Positions 1-8,348 of a stretch of 64,000 nt of DNA are shown one piece after another (position 1 is the stretch's first letter; every line of letters begins with the position of its first letter). The stretch lies in the NCBI GenBank assembly GCA_016702605.1, contig JADJDQ010000005.1, forward strand, positions 186,001 through 250,000. Reading direction: 5' to 3'. The notes under the pieces are model-generated. The model saw nothing but the letters and a program-made list of their open reading frames with translations, searched no databases and was not told the origin of the DNA. This stretch comes from Candidatus Intricatilinea gracilis. GTDB taxonomy: Bacteria > Pseudomonadota > Gammaproteobacteria > Burkholderiales > Burkholderiaceae_C. The position numbers were made by a program, and so were the translations under genes.

Positions 1-29
1 CCGCCAGTCTCTCGCAAGCAAGGCTAGTC

Positions 30-965
30 ATGACGCTGACAGAACTGCGCTACATCGTGGCAGTGGCAAGAGAACACCACTTCGGCCGCGCCGCCGAGGC
101 CTGTTATGTCTCGCAGCCCACCCTGTCGGTGGCGATCAAGAAGGTCGAGGAAGAGCTCGAGGTCAAGATCTTCGAGCGAGGCGGCAACGAGGTGACGGTC
201 ACGCCGCTGGGCGAAGAAATCGTGCGCCAGGCCCAGGCCACCCTCGAAAGTGCTGCCGCCATCAAGGAGATCGCGCGGCGCGGCAAGGATCCGCTGGCCG
301 GGCCACTGCGCCTGGGCGTGATCTACACCATCGGCCCGTATCTGCTGCCGGATCTGGTGCGCCAGGCCATCGAACGGGTGCCGCAAATGCCACTCATGCT
401 GCACGAGAACTTCACCGTGCGCCTGCTCGAGATGCTGCGCACCGGTGAACTCGATTGCGCCATCATGGCCGACCCCTTCCCTGACACCGGCCTGGCCGTG
501 GCGCCGCTGTTCGACGAACCCTTTGTCGTGGCGGTGCCTGCCAACCACCCGCTGGCCAAGCGCCAGAGCATCACCACCACCGAACTCAAGCAGGAGACCA
601 TGCTGCTGCTGGGCGCCGGCCACTGCTTTCGCGACCATGTGCTCGAGGTCTGCCCCGAGTTCGCCCGGTTCGCCAGCGACGCCGAAGGCATCCGCAAGAG
701 TTTCGAAGGATCGTCGCTCGAGACCATCAAACACATGGTCGCCTCGGGCATGGGAGTGACCGTGGTGCCCGGACTCTCGCTGCCGCGGGTGCAGGCGGTC
801 GAGCCACGGCCGCTGGTGCATTACCTCGAGTTTTCGGCGCCGATTCCGTCGCGCCGCGTCGTGCTGGCCTGGCGTCGCTCGTTCACCCGTTACGAAGCCA
901 TCGCGGCGCTGCGCAACATCATTTACGCCTGCGAACTTCCGGGTGTGCACCGCCTGACGGCCTGA
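30..965 (+). CDS. oxyR: Peroxide-sensing LysR-type regulator OxyR
   Basis: LysR-family transcriptional activator of the peroxide response. An N-terminal winged helix-turn-helix (about residues 1-60, containing YVSQPTLSVAIKK) precedes the regulatory domain. The codons at 624 and 651 encode Cys199 and Cys208, exactly the positions of the redox disulfide pair of E. coli OxyR, in the motif GHCFRDHVLEVC; this separates it from ordinary LysR proteins. Its 311 residues match the family. In this family peroxide oxidises the cysteine pair and the oxidised protein activates catalase and peroxidase genes. ATG at 30 is the natural start, but only 29 upstream bases are in the window, so its promoter and upstream neighbour are not visible. 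No peroxidase gene follows it. Confidence 0.95.
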   Translation: MTLTELRYIVAVAREHHFGRAAEACYVSQPTLSVAIKKVEEELEVKIFERGGNEVTVTPLGEEIVRQAQATLESAAAIKEIARRGKDPLAGPLRLGVIYTIGPYLLPDLVRQAIERVPQMPLMLHENFTVRLLEMLRTGELDCAIMADPFPDTGLAVAPLFDEPFVVAVPANHPLAKRQSITTTELKQETMLLLGAGHCFRDHVLEVCPEFARFASDAEGIRKSFEGSSLETIKHMVASGMGVTVVPGLSLPRVQAVEPRPLVHYLEFSAPIPSRRVVLAWRRSFTRYEAIAALRNIIYACELPGVHRLTA

Positions 966-1044
966 GCGCGGCACACGTCCGTCCGGCTGTCCGCACCGGC
1001 TTCGGCACGGGGTGCAGCGCGGGCTGGGCGAGGTGGGCGTCGGC

Positions 1045-1071
1045 TCAAGTCGACGCGTGGTTTGCCGAAAC
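1045..1071 (+). promoter_or_regulatory. Candidate sigma-28 (FliA) promoter for the GGDEF/EAL gene
   Basis: TCAA at 1045-1048, a 15-base spacer, then GCCGAAAC at 1064-1071. The flagellar sigma-28 consensus is TAAA-N15-GCCGATAA, and TCAAG is a familiar -35 variant. Six of eight -10 bases match and the spacer is exact. The element lies 60 bases before the ATG at 1131. Similar elements precede the other c-di-GMP operon (23762-23788) and flgM. Confidence 0.45.
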
Positions 1072-1130
1072 AACAGGCAATCCCCGTCGGCACCAGCCGG
1101 CGCCCAACTTGCCGACCAGGCCCCGCGATC

Positions 1131-3599
1131 ATGTCGACCCAAGCACCCAACACCAAGCCGCCGGTATCGACGCTGCCCGCCACCCGACCCGCTGCCGAGC
1201 GTCGCGCCAGTCGATCGAAGGCCGACGCGTCGCTCGAACGGCGTGTGCGTGCTGCCCAGTACGGCGACCTGATGCAGGGCCTGCCGTTCCTGCTCGGCGC
1301 CATGCTGGTGCTGGCAGCCATCCTCGCCGCGGTGTCGCCGGGCGCGATCTCCGACATGTTGCTGATGGGCTGGCTGGTCAGCCTGGCCACACTCAGCCTG
1401 CTCGGCCTGCAGACCTGGTGGCGCTGGCGCCGTGCCGACAAGCCGCGCCGCGTCGCGTCGACCGAAATGCGCCGCCTGATCGGGCTGGCTGGCATCACCG
1501 GGGCGCTCTGGGGCTGTGTGCCCGCGCTGATGTTCATCCGCGCTGGCGCACCGCAGCAACAACTGCTCGCGGTGATGTTGTTCGGCCTGCTCGGCGCCGG
1601 CACGTTCACCCTGGCGGGCATACCTGCGGCTGCGCTGGCCTACGCGGCCACACTCAGCCTGGGCACCTTCGTGGCGCTGGCTACCAGCCCCGGCTCGATC
1701 CACCTCTACACGCTGCTGGGCTGGGTGGTGTTCGCTGGCATCGCGGCGGTATCGGTGCGATCACATGCCCGCGACCTGAGAGCCCGCGTTGCGGCCGAAT
1801 CACGCAACGAGAACCAGCAGCAGCTCATCGGCCTGCTGCTGCGCGACTTCGAGGAAAACGGCAGCGACGTGATCTGGGAAATCGACGCCAGCGGTCACCT
1901 GACGCAGCCGTCCAAACGCCTGGCCGAAGCCCTGGCCATGGGCCGCAAGGAGCTCGAAGCCCTGACCATCACCGATCTGATCGAGAAACTGCAGCACGGC
2001 CTGCCGGACGGTGAACTCGACTCGGCCCAGCAGTTCAAGCAACGACTCACCGCGGGTCAGCCCTTCCGCGACGTGTTGTTGCCGCTGATGCTGACAGGTC
2101 AGCCGCACTGCTGGTCGATGACGGCCAAACCCATCGTCGACGACCGCGGCGCCACCGACGGCTGGCGTGGAGTGGCGCGCGACATCACCCAAAGCCAAGG
2201 GGCCGACCGGCGCCTGGCCATGACGGCGCAATACGACACCCTGACTGGCCTGATGAACCGGGCGCAGTTTCGGGTGCAACTCGAACAGGCCATGAACAGC
2301 AGCCCATCGAGCGACGAGCGCGACAGCCGCCGCGGCGCCGTGTTGTGCCTGGATCTGGACAAGTTCAAGAGCATCAACGACGGCTTCGGCCACGGCACCG
2401 GCGACGCCTTGCTGCTGCAGGTGGCACAACGGCTCAAGGCGGCGGTGAGCAAGATCGACCTGGTGGCGCGCCTGGGTGGCGACCAGTTCGCCGTGCTGCT
2501 GCGCCACCAGAGTGACAAGGCCGAGGTGCACGCCGCAGCACAACGCATCGTCGACGGCCTGAAGCCGCCGTGTGAAGCCAAGGGGGCGTCGGTCACCCTG
2601 CGCGCGAGCCTGGGCGTGGCGCGGTTTCCGCTGGACGGCACCAGCGTCGACGAGTTGCTGCAGCACGCCGATCTGGCGCTGTACGACGCCAAGTCACGCG
2701 GCGATGGCCAGTTGTGTTTCTTCGAAGCCAGCATGGGTGAGCAGGTGCGCCGTCGTCAGGTGCTCGAGCGCGACCTGCGCAGCGCCATCGACAACAAGCA
2801 GCTGGCGCTGCACTTCCAGCCCAAGGTCGACCTGGCGAGCTGGCGGCTGCTGGGCTTCGAGGCCCTGCTGCGCTGGGATCACCCGGTGCACGGCGCCATC
2901 CCGCCGGCCGAGTTCATCCCGGTGGCCGAAGACAGCGGCCTGATCCTGCCGCTGGGTGAGTGGGCGCTGGGCGAGGCCTGCCGCCAGGCAGCCAGCTGGC
3001 CGGCCAACCTGCAGGTGGCCGTCAACATCAGCCCGGTGCAGGTGCTGACGCAAAACCTGCCGACCATCGTGAAACAGACACTCAAGTCCACCCGACTCGC
3101 CGCCAAACGACTCGAGATCGAGATCACCGAGTCGGTGTTCATCAACGAGGCGGCGGGCACGGTCGATCGCCTGCACGCGCTGCGCAAGCTGGGGGTGACG
3201 ATTGCGCTGGACGACTTCGGCGCCGGTTATTCGTCGCTGGCCTACCTGCGGCGCTTTCCGTTCGACACCCTCAAGATCGACCGCGCCTTCGTGCGTGAAC
3301 TGCTGGTGAGCCAGGACGCCCGCTCGGTGGTGCGCAACATCCTGGCGCTGGCCCGGTCGCTGCGCATGAGCACGGTGGCCGAAGGTGTCGAGGAGCCGGC
3401 GCAACTCAAGATGCTGGCCGGTGAAGGTTGCAGTGCGATCCAGGGCTTCTTCGTCGCCAAACCAATGCCGGCCGACGAGGTGCAGGCCTTCGTGGCCGGC
3501 TGGCGCGAAGACAAGCGCCCGGCGATACGGCAAGCGCGAAGCAAGGCCGAAGCCACTGCCGACACCAACATCGAAGCGCCGGATACGCTGCCTGCCTGA
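1131..3599 (+). CDS. Membrane PAS-GGDEF-EAL protein, probable c-di-GMP phosphodiesterase
   Basis: About 822 residues from the ATG at 1131. An in-frame TTG at 1062 overlaps the candidate promoter, so ATG is preferred. About six hydrophobic helices (residues 45-230) form a membrane sensor, followed by a PAS-like domain, a GGDEF domain and an EAL domain. The cyclase signature reads GGDQF instead of GGDEF, replacing the catalytic glutamate, and no RxxD inhibitory site precedes it, so cyclase activity is doubtful. The EAL half is intact: FEALLRW, VNISPVQV, EITES, LDDFGAGYSS, the Lys in LKIDRAF, the Glu in AEGVE and IQGFF are all present. The likely role is c-di-GMP hydrolysis at the inner membrane, with the degenerate GGDEF as a regulatory GTP-binding module. 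It separates oxyR from ubiA. Confidence 0.88.
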   Translation: MSTQAPNTKPPVSTLPATRPAAERRASRSKADASLERRVRAAQYGDLMQGLPFLLGAMLVLAAILAAVSPGAISDMLLMGWLVSLATLSLLGLQTWWRWRRADKPRRVASTEMRRLIGLAGITGALWGCVPALMFIRAGAPQQQLLAVMLFGLLGAGTFTLAGIPAAALAYAATLSLGTFVALATSPGSIHLYTLLGWVVFAGIAAVSVRSHARDLRARVAAESRNENQQQLIGLLLRDFEENGSDVIWEIDASGHLTQPSKRLAEALAMGRKELEALTITDLIEKLQHGLPDGELDSAQQFKQRLTAGQPFRDVLLPLMLTGQPHCWSMTAKPIVDDRGATDGWRGVARDITQSQGADRRLAMTAQYDTLTGLMNRAQFRVQLEQAMNSSPSSDERDSRRGAVLCLDLDKFKSINDGFGHGTGDALLLQVAQRLKAAVSKIDLVARLGGDQFAVLLRHQSDKAEVHAAAQRIVDGLKPPCEAKGASVTLRASLGVARFPLDGTSVDELLQHADLALYDAKSRGDGQLCFFEASMGEQVRRRQVLERDLRSAIDNKQLALHFQPKVDLASWRLLGFEALLRWDHPVHGAIPPAEFIPVAEDSGLILPLGEWALGEACRQAASWPANLQVAVNISPVQVLTQNLPTIVKQTLKSTRLAAKRLEIEITESVFINEAAGTVDRLHALRKLGVTIALDDFGAGYSSLAYLRRFPFDTLKIDRAFVRELLVSQDARSVVRNILALARSLRMSTVAEGVEEPAQLKMLAGEGCSAIQGFFVAKPMPADEVQAFVAGWREDKRPAIRQARSKAEATADTNIEAPDTLPA

Positions 3600-3669
3600 G
3601 GCCACAAACTGCCGCTCAGGCCGGCAGCCCAAAACCCCAGGGCGGGGTCGACGCGGATAATCGCGCGCC

Positions 3670-4608
3670 GTGAAACCCGACGCCCCCCCCCTGCTCACCG
3701 ACGCTGCGCCAGCCCCCGCGGCCGGCCCCGCGCCTGCCAGCGCCGGCTCACCGCTGCAATCGCTGCCGCTCTACCTCGACCTGATCCGCTGGAACCGACC
3801 GGCCGGCTGGCTGCTGCTGCTGTGGCCTACCCTGTCGGCGTTGTGGCTGGCGGCCGGTGGCTGGCCGGGCTGGCATCTGCTGGCGGTGTTCGTGCTGGGC
3901 ACCATCCTCATGCGCAGCGCCGGCTGCTGCATCAACGACGTGGCCGACCGCGAGTTCGACCGCCACGTCAAACGCACCGCGCAGCGCCCGGTGACCCGCG
4001 GCGCACTCAGCGTGCAACAGGCGCTGACCTGCGGCGCACTGCTGGCGCTGGCAGCCTTTGCCCTGGTGCTGAGCACCAACCGGCTCACCATCGCCTGGTC
4101 GTTCGCCGCGCTGGCGGTCACACTGATCTACCCCTACGCCAAACGTGTGGTGTCGATGCCGCAGGCGGTGCTGGGTGTGGCATTCAGCTTCGGCATACCG
4201 ATGGCTTTTGCAGCGGCAGCCAACCAGATCCCCTGGACGGCCTGGGCACTGCTGGTCGGCAACCTGTTCTGGGTGCTGGCCTACGACACCGAGTACGCCA
4301 TGGTCGACCGCGACGACGACCTGCGCCTGGCGATCAAGACCTCGGCCATCACCCTCGGGCGCTACGACGTGGCGGCGGTGATGGGCTTTTACGCCGTCTA
4401 CCTGGCCAGCTGGGCGGCGCTGGCGTTTGGCGCCGGCCTGAGCGGCTGGTTCCTGGTGGGCAGCGCAGCGGCAACGGCCCAGGCGATCTGGCACTGGCGG
4501 CTGATCGCCAACCGCAGCCGCAACGGCTGCTTCAAGGCCTTTCGCATCAACCACTGGCTCGGTTTCGCAGTGTTTGCAGGCATTGCGCTCGATCTGGCGC
4601 TGCGCTGA
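3670..4608 (+). CDS. ubiA: 4-hydroxybenzoate polyprenyltransferase
   Basis: Integral membrane prenyltransferase that joins the polyprenyl tail to 4-hydroxybenzoate in ubiquinone biosynthesis. Both Asp-rich motifs of the UbiA family are present: NDVADREFDRHV (about residue 92) and DTEYAMVDRDDDL (about residue 207), which bind the Mg-prenyl diphosphate. The rest is a series of about eight hydrophobic helices. Its 312 residues are slightly longer than E. coli UbiA because of a Pro/Ala-rich N-terminus. The frame opens with GTG at 3670, and no strong ribosome binding site is visible. A small perfect hairpin follows the stop codon. The oxyR-ubiA neighbourhood is common in Burkholderiales. Confidence 0.93.
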   Translation: MKPDAPPLLTDAAPAPAAGPAPASAGSPLQSLPLYLDLIRWNRPAGWLLLLWPTLSALWLAAGGWPGWHLLAVFVLGTILMRSAGCCINDVADREFDRHVKRTAQRPVTRGALSVQQALTCGALLALAAFALVLSTNRLTIAWSFAALAVTLIYPYAKRVVSMPQAVLGVAFSFGIPMAFAAAANQIPWTAWALLVGNLFWVLAYDTEYAMVDRDDDLRLAIKTSAITLGRYDVAAVMGFYAVYLASWAALAFGAGLSGWFLVGSAAATAQAIWHWRLIANRSRNGCFKAFRINHWLGFAVFAGIALDLALR

Positions 4609-4613
4609 CGGCT

Positions 4614-4628
4614 GGGCCTAACAGGCCC
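4614..4628. terminator. Small hairpin between convergent ubiA and pdxA-family genes
   Basis: A perfect 6-bp stem (GGGCCT / AGGCCC) with a 3-base loop begins six bases after the ubiA stop, in the 94-bp gap between convergent genes. No T-run follows, so termination may be weak or Rho-assisted. Confidence 0.35.
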
Positions 4629-4702
4629 GCTGTCACACATGCCCGGCCGCTGCCAGTGCGCGCCAGGCGTTGTGACCGTCGATGGCACTGTGCTGGTCGA
4701 TG

Positions 4703-5920
4703 TCAGCCGCGCGCCGCCACGAAGCGCCGCGCCATCTCGACAGCTGCGATCAGACTGGACGGATCAGCCCGACCGGTGCCGGCGATGTCGAACGCCGTGC
4801 CGTGATCCGGACTGGAGCGCACGAACGGCAGGCCCAGCGTGACGTTGACGCCCTGCTCGACACCCAGATACTTCACGGGGATCAACCCCTGGTCGTGGTA
4901 TTGGGCGACGACGATGTCGAACTCGCCGCGCCGAGCGCGCATGAACACCGTGTCCGCCGCCCAGGGACCGCTGGCGTCGATGCCTTCGGCGCGCGCCGCA
5001 GCGATGGCCGGCGTAATGACGCGTATCTCCTCGTCGCCGAACAGGCCACCTTCGCCGGCATGCGGATTCAGGCCAGCCACGGCGATGCGTGGTTGTGGCT
5101 GGCCCCACAAGGCGGCGCTGGCGTGGGCGATGCGCAGCGTGGCCAGCACCGAGTCGAACGTGACCAGGTCGATCGCCTGGCGCAGCGCGCAATGCACCGT
5201 CACCAGCACGGTCTTGAGCTCGTCGTTGGCCAGCATCATGCGCACCTCGCAGGGCTGACCAGGGGCGCCGGCCAGGTCAGCCAGCATCTCGGTGTGGCCG
5301 GGGTAGGGTTCACCGGCCAGCGCCAGCGCCTCCTTGTGGATGGGCGCCGTCACCAGTGCTGCGGCATGGCCACGCTGCACCAGCACCACGGCGGCACGGA
5401 TGGCGGCCGCCGCCGCCAGCCCGGCAGCGCGACTGACACGGCCGACGGGTAGTTCGTCCAGTGGCGGATCGACGCCGGAGGCATCAGCGCCACCCGTTGC
5501 AGCCGCGCCCGTTGTTGCGGCGATGGCCGCGGCGCTGGTGGCGGCAGACGACAAGTCACCGTGGCCGGGCCGGCGGGCCATCACATCGCTTGGATCGATC
5601 ACGCCCAGGCAGCCGAGCGGCACCGTGTCGAACTCGTCCGCCGAACTCAGCCGAACGATCACCACCTCGGGCACATCGGCACGGCGACGCATCAACCGCG
5701 CGGCGCGGCGCAGCACCAGCGCGTCGCCCACCACCAGACAACGCTGCAATGCGCCGGCCAGATGTGCTCGTACGATGATTTCGGGGCCGATGCCACACAC
5801 ATCACCCTGGCTGATGACCAGTGGTGGGACCGACGGGGCAGAACTCGCCGACAGGGCGCCCACATCGGCTGGCGCCGCGGCGCCGTGGTGATTCGACGTT
5901 GCTGAGCTCGATGACATCAT
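4703..5920 (-). CDS. PdxA-family NAD-dependent 4-phospho-hydroxyacid dehydrogenase
   Basis: Belongs to the PdxA/PdxA2 family, whose members oxidise 4-phosphohydroxy-L-threonine (pyridoxal phosphate synthesis) or 4-phospho-D-threonate/erythronate. Diagnostic pieces are SQGDVCGIGPEI near the N-terminus, TAPIHKEAL, GHTEML, VTVHCALRQAI, LNPHAGEGG and AQYHDQGLIPVKY; the three metal-binding histidines fall in GHTE, TVHC and YHDQ. At 405 residues it is longer than the usual ~330: it has a Ser/Ala-rich N-terminal tail of about 30 residues and an Ala/Gly-rich insert around residues 115-150. Canonical pdxA in Proteobacteria usually lies by surA-ksgA, whereas here it stands alone facing hisI, so PdxA2-type substrate use is possible. 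I therefore withhold the symbol. Confidence 0.85.
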   Translation of the reverse strand: MMSSSSATSNHHGAAAPADVGALSASSAPSVPPLVISQGDVCGIGPEIIVRAHLAGALQRCLVVGDALVLRRAARLMRRRADVPEVVIVRLSSADEFDTVPLGCLGVIDPSDVMARRPGHGDLSSAATSAAAIAATTGAAATGGADASGVDPPLDELPVGRVSRAAGLAAAAAIRAAVVLVQRGHAAALVTAPIHKEALALAGEPYPGHTEMLADLAGAPGQPCEVRMMLANDELKTVLVTVHCALRQAIDLVTFDSVLATLRIAHASAALWGQPQPRIAVAGLNPHAGEGGLFGDEEIRVITPAIAAARAEGIDASGPWAADTVFMRARRGEFDIVVAQYHDQGLIPVKYLGVEQGVNVTLGLPFVRSSPDHGTAFDIAGTGRADPSSLIAAVEMARRFVAARG

Positions 5921-6086
5921 CCGGGCATTGTCGCCAGCCCCGGCGCCCGGCGCCCGGCCACCGGTGCAGCAGTGCGGACCACGGCCGCCCAGCCGGCGCG
6001 TGACACATCAAGCCAGCGAGCACCCGGCCGGTGGTGTCACTCCGCCGTCACCGGGCCGCAGCAGGCCGATTGCTACACTGACCGGC

Positions 6087-6491
6087 ATGAAATGGCTCGA
6101 TGAAGTGAGCTGGACGAGCGATGGCCTGGTGCCCGTGATCGCCCAGGAATCCGGCAGCAACGATGTGCTGATGTTCGCGTGGATGAACCGCGAGGCCTTG
6201 GCACGCACGGCCGAGCTCGGCCAGGCGGTGTACTGGAGCAGGTCTCGTGGTCGCCTGTGGCACAAGGGCGAGGAATCGGGCCATGTGCAGCAGGTGCTGG
6301 GCATTCGTCTGGATTGCGACAACGACGTCGTGTTGCTCGAAGTGCGCCAACTCGGCCACGAACCCGGCATCGCCTGCCACACGGGGCGCCACAGCTGTTT
6401 TTATCGCGTGCTCAAAGATGGCCAGTGGAGCACCGTCGACCCCGTGCTGAAAGACCCGCACGCCATCTACGCCGGCAAACCCGGCACCTGA
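6087..6491 (+). CDS. hisI: Phosphoribosyl-AMP cyclohydrolase
   Basis: Opens the adenine ring of phosphoribosyl-AMP in the third step of histidine synthesis. 134 residues, standard for the single-domain enzyme. Seen: MFAWMNREAL near the N-terminus, the metal site LDCDNDVVLLEV, and the Zn ligands in GIACHTGRHSCFYR. I chose the ATG at 6087; in-frame codons upstream give sequence unlike the family. A TACACT -10-like element lies just before the start. hisE follows after 79 bases. In related genomes hisF normally precedes hisI, but here a divergent pdxA-family gene does. Confidence 0.95.
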   Translation: MKWLDEVSWTSDGLVPVIAQESGSNDVLMFAWMNREALARTAELGQAVYWSRSRGRLWHKGEESGHVQQVLGIRLDCDNDVVLLEVRQLGHEPGIACHTGRHSCFYRVLKDGQWSTVDPVLKDPHAIYAGKPGT

Positions 6492-6570
6492 AGCCGGCGC
6501 AACAGGCATCACACGCCCTGCTGCACCGCCGCCCCGAGCCACCCGTTCGCCCCATCCCGACACCATCCGC

Positions 6571-6939
6571 ATGAGCGCCGCCCCGACAGCCCCGACCTCC
6601 AACGACACCCTGGCCCGCCTGGCCGAGGTGATCGAACAGCGCCGCAGCGGCGACCCCGAGCGCAGCTATGTGGCGCGCCTGTTCAACAAGGGCACCGACG
6701 CCATCCTCAAGAAAGTGGGCGAGGAGGCCACCGAAGTGGTGATGGCGGCCAAGGATGGTGAACCGGGCAAGATCGTCTACGAAGTGGCCGACCTGTGGTT
6801 TCACAGCATGATCGCGCTGGCGCAGTTCGGTCTGAAGCCGGTGGATGTGCTGGCCGAACTCGAGCGCCGCGAGGGCCTGTCGGGCCTGGAAGAATTTGCC
6901 GCCCGCAAGGCCCGCGAGCGAGAACAGCAGGGCCACTGA
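6571..6939 (+). CDS. hisE: Phosphoribosyl-ATP pyrophosphatase
   Basis: Removes pyrophosphate from phosphoribosyl-ATP, the second step of histidine synthesis. 122 residues, all-alpha MazG-like fold. Seen: ERSYVARLFNKG, the acidic metal-binding helix KKVGEEATEVVMAAKDG and YEVADLWFHSM. HisE and HisI are separate proteins here, not fused as in enterics, and are encoded in reverse order of their reactions. The ATG at 6571 is the only sensible start. The HIT gene starts 78 bases downstream, so they are probably cotranscribed. Confidence 0.95.
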   Translation: MSAAPTAPTSNDTLARLAEVIEQRRSGDPERSYVARLFNKGTDAILKKVGEEATEVVMAAKDGEPGKIVYEVADLWFHSMIALAQFGLKPVDVLAELERREGLSGLEEFAARKAREREQQGH

Positions 6940-7017
6940 CACCCGCGCGGCCCGCCTCGGCCGCAGCACACCTTGACTTCCGGTCACCTCCCCCCAACTG
7001 AACTGCACAGAGCCGCC

Positions 7018-7365
7018 ATGTCGACCGACCACAACTGCATCTTCTGCAAGATCGCCGCCGGCCAGATTCCGGCAAAGAAGTTCTACGAAGACGATGAACT
7101 GATCGCCTTCCACGACATCAGACCTGCTGCGCCGGTGCATTTCCTTGTCATTCCCAAGCTGCATCTGGCGAGCCTGAACGAAGCCGGCCCCGAACATGCC
7201 GCTCTGCTGGGGCGCATGCTCGAACTGGCGCCCAAACTGGCCCGCGAGCAAGGAGCAACCAATGGTTTTCGCACCGTGATCAACACCGGGCCGGACGGCG
7301 GGCAGGAGGTCTACCACCTGCACATGCACGTCATGGGTGGCCCCAGACCCTGGAAACAGGGCTGA
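7018..7365 (+). CDS. hinT: HIT-family nucleotide hydrolase, HinT type
   Basis: Purine nucleoside phosphoramidase of the histidine-triad family. 115 residues. The N-terminal zinc-type motif CIFCKIAAGQIPA and the catalytic triad HLHMHVMGG near the C-terminus are both present. Start ATG at 7018; a longer in-frame start at 6973 adds 15 unrelated residues and lacks a ribosome site. Position between hisE and tatA is typical for Burkholderiales. Cytoplasmic; the physiological substrate in this group is not established. Confidence 0.93.
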   Translation: MSTDHNCIFCKIAAGQIPAKKFYEDDELIAFHDIRPAAPVHFLVIPKLHLASLNEAGPEHAALLGRMLELAPKLAREQGATNGFRTVINTGPDGGQEVYHLHMHVMGGPRPWKQG

Positions 7366-7378
7366 AGCGCCACTGACC

Positions 7379-7384
7379 TAGAAT
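7379..7384 (+). promoter_or_regulatory. tatA: Possible -10 element upstream of tatA
   Basis: TAGAAT, five of six bases of the TATAAT consensus, in the HIT-tatA gap 60 bases before the tatA start. I see no good -35 at 16-18 bases. The same hexamer lies before the kinase gene (24041) and, on the minus strand, before dcd (46152). Suggestive only. Confidence 0.25.
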
Positions 7385-7443
7385 TTCGCCACATCGCAGC
7401 AGCCCGTTCGGGCGCGCCTTTGCCATTACGCTGGAGAGCCACC

Positions 7444-7692
7444 ATGGGCTTGTCGACAACTCACCTGATCATCTTTCTCGTCATCATCGTGGTGATCTTC
7501 GGAACCAAGAAACTCAGGAACATCGGATCCGATCTGGGCGGTGCGGTCAAGGGTTTCAAGGACGGCATGAAGGACGGCACCGCTGACAAGCCGGCCGAAC
7601 CCGCTGCGGCCCCGGCTGCCACGGCCCAGGTCGCCAACGAGCGCCGTGCCGAAGGCGAAACCATCGACGTGCAGGCCAAGACCAAGAGCTGA
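7444..7692 (+). CDS. tatA: Sec-independent protein translocase subunit TatA
   Basis: Pore-forming subunit of the twin-arginine translocase, which exports folded proteins. 82 residues from the ATG at 7444, with a GGAGAG ribosome site six bases upstream. A single N-terminal membrane helix (HLIIFLVIIVVIFG), the FGTKKLRNIG hinge, then the amphipathic helix SDLGGAVKGFKDGM and a polar tail. The stop codon overlaps the tatB start (TGATG). This system would export the formate dehydrogenase alpha subunit and the Tat-signal proteins encoded at 53-63 kb. Confidence 0.95.
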   Translation: MGLSTTHLIIFLVIIVVIFGTKKLRNIGSDLGGAVKGFKDGMKDGTADKPAEPAAAPAATAQVANERRAEGETIDVQAKTKS

Positions 7693-8210
7693 TGCTCGAC
7701 ATCGGTCTAACCAAGCTGCTCATCGTGGGCGGCATTGCGCTGGTGGTGATCGGGCCAGAACGTTTGCCGCGCCTGGCGCGTATGGCCGGCACGATGCTCG
7801 GGCGCGCCCAGCGTTATGTGGCCGACGTCAAGGCCGAGGTGAGCCGCTCGATCGAGGTCGAAGAACTTCAACGCATGAAGCGCGAGTTCGAGTCCAGCGC
7901 ACGCGACGTCGAAAACACCATCAAGCGTGACCTCGACGCTGCCACCGGTGAGGTCAACCAGGCCTTGCAGGGCCCGGGTGTGCTGGACGGCAGCGGCGAT
8001 ACATCGCTCTCAGCCTCCGACGACAGCTGGGAACACACACCCTGGACACCGGCCGAGCCACCACCACCCAGCTACAGCCGGCCCGACAAGCACTGGCGCG
8101 TCAAACGTGGCGCCCTGCCCAAGTGGTACCGCCAACGCGCCCAGGTACGTGGGCACGTGCAGTCGGGTGCAGCGCGGGTTGCGCGTTTTCGGCCCAAGCA
8201 GGCCGGCTGA
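7692..8210 (+). CDS. tatB: Sec-independent protein translocase subunit TatB
   Basis: Substrate-receptor partner of TatC. 172 residues starting at the ATG that overlaps the tatA stop by one base. N-terminal membrane helix with the conserved Glu (MLDIGLTKLLIVGGIALVVIGPERL), then PRLAR and a long amphipathic helix through KREFESSARDVENT, which distinguishes TatB from TatA. The C-terminal third is polar and Pro-rich. Translationally coupled to tatA; tatC follows after a 138-base gap. Confidence 0.94.
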   Translation: MLDIGLTKLLIVGGIALVVIGPERLPRLARMAGTMLGRAQRYVADVKAEVSRSIEVEELQRMKREFESSARDVENTIKRDLDAATGEVNQALQGPGVLDGSGDTSLSASDDSWEHTPWTPAEPPPPSYSRPDKHWRVKRGALPKWYRQRAQVRGHVQSGAARVARFRPKQAG

Positions 8211-8348
8211 GGTGTCGGCGCCCCAGACACTCGCCGCGCCGGCGTCGGCCCTGCGCAAGATCAGCGGCGCCAGGCACTCGACATCCCGTCACGGCCCGGC
8301 GTGGTCGTCCACCTCTTCACCGTGGCGCTCGTCGCGCCACTTGCACGC

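Noticed and set aside
24..1703. Long minus-strand open frame opposite oxyR and the GGDEF/EAL gene
   Set aside because: It is a mirror frame caused by high GC at third codon positions; Gln/His/Arg/Gly-rich without any family resemblance. The same applies to the many long antisense frames elsewhere.
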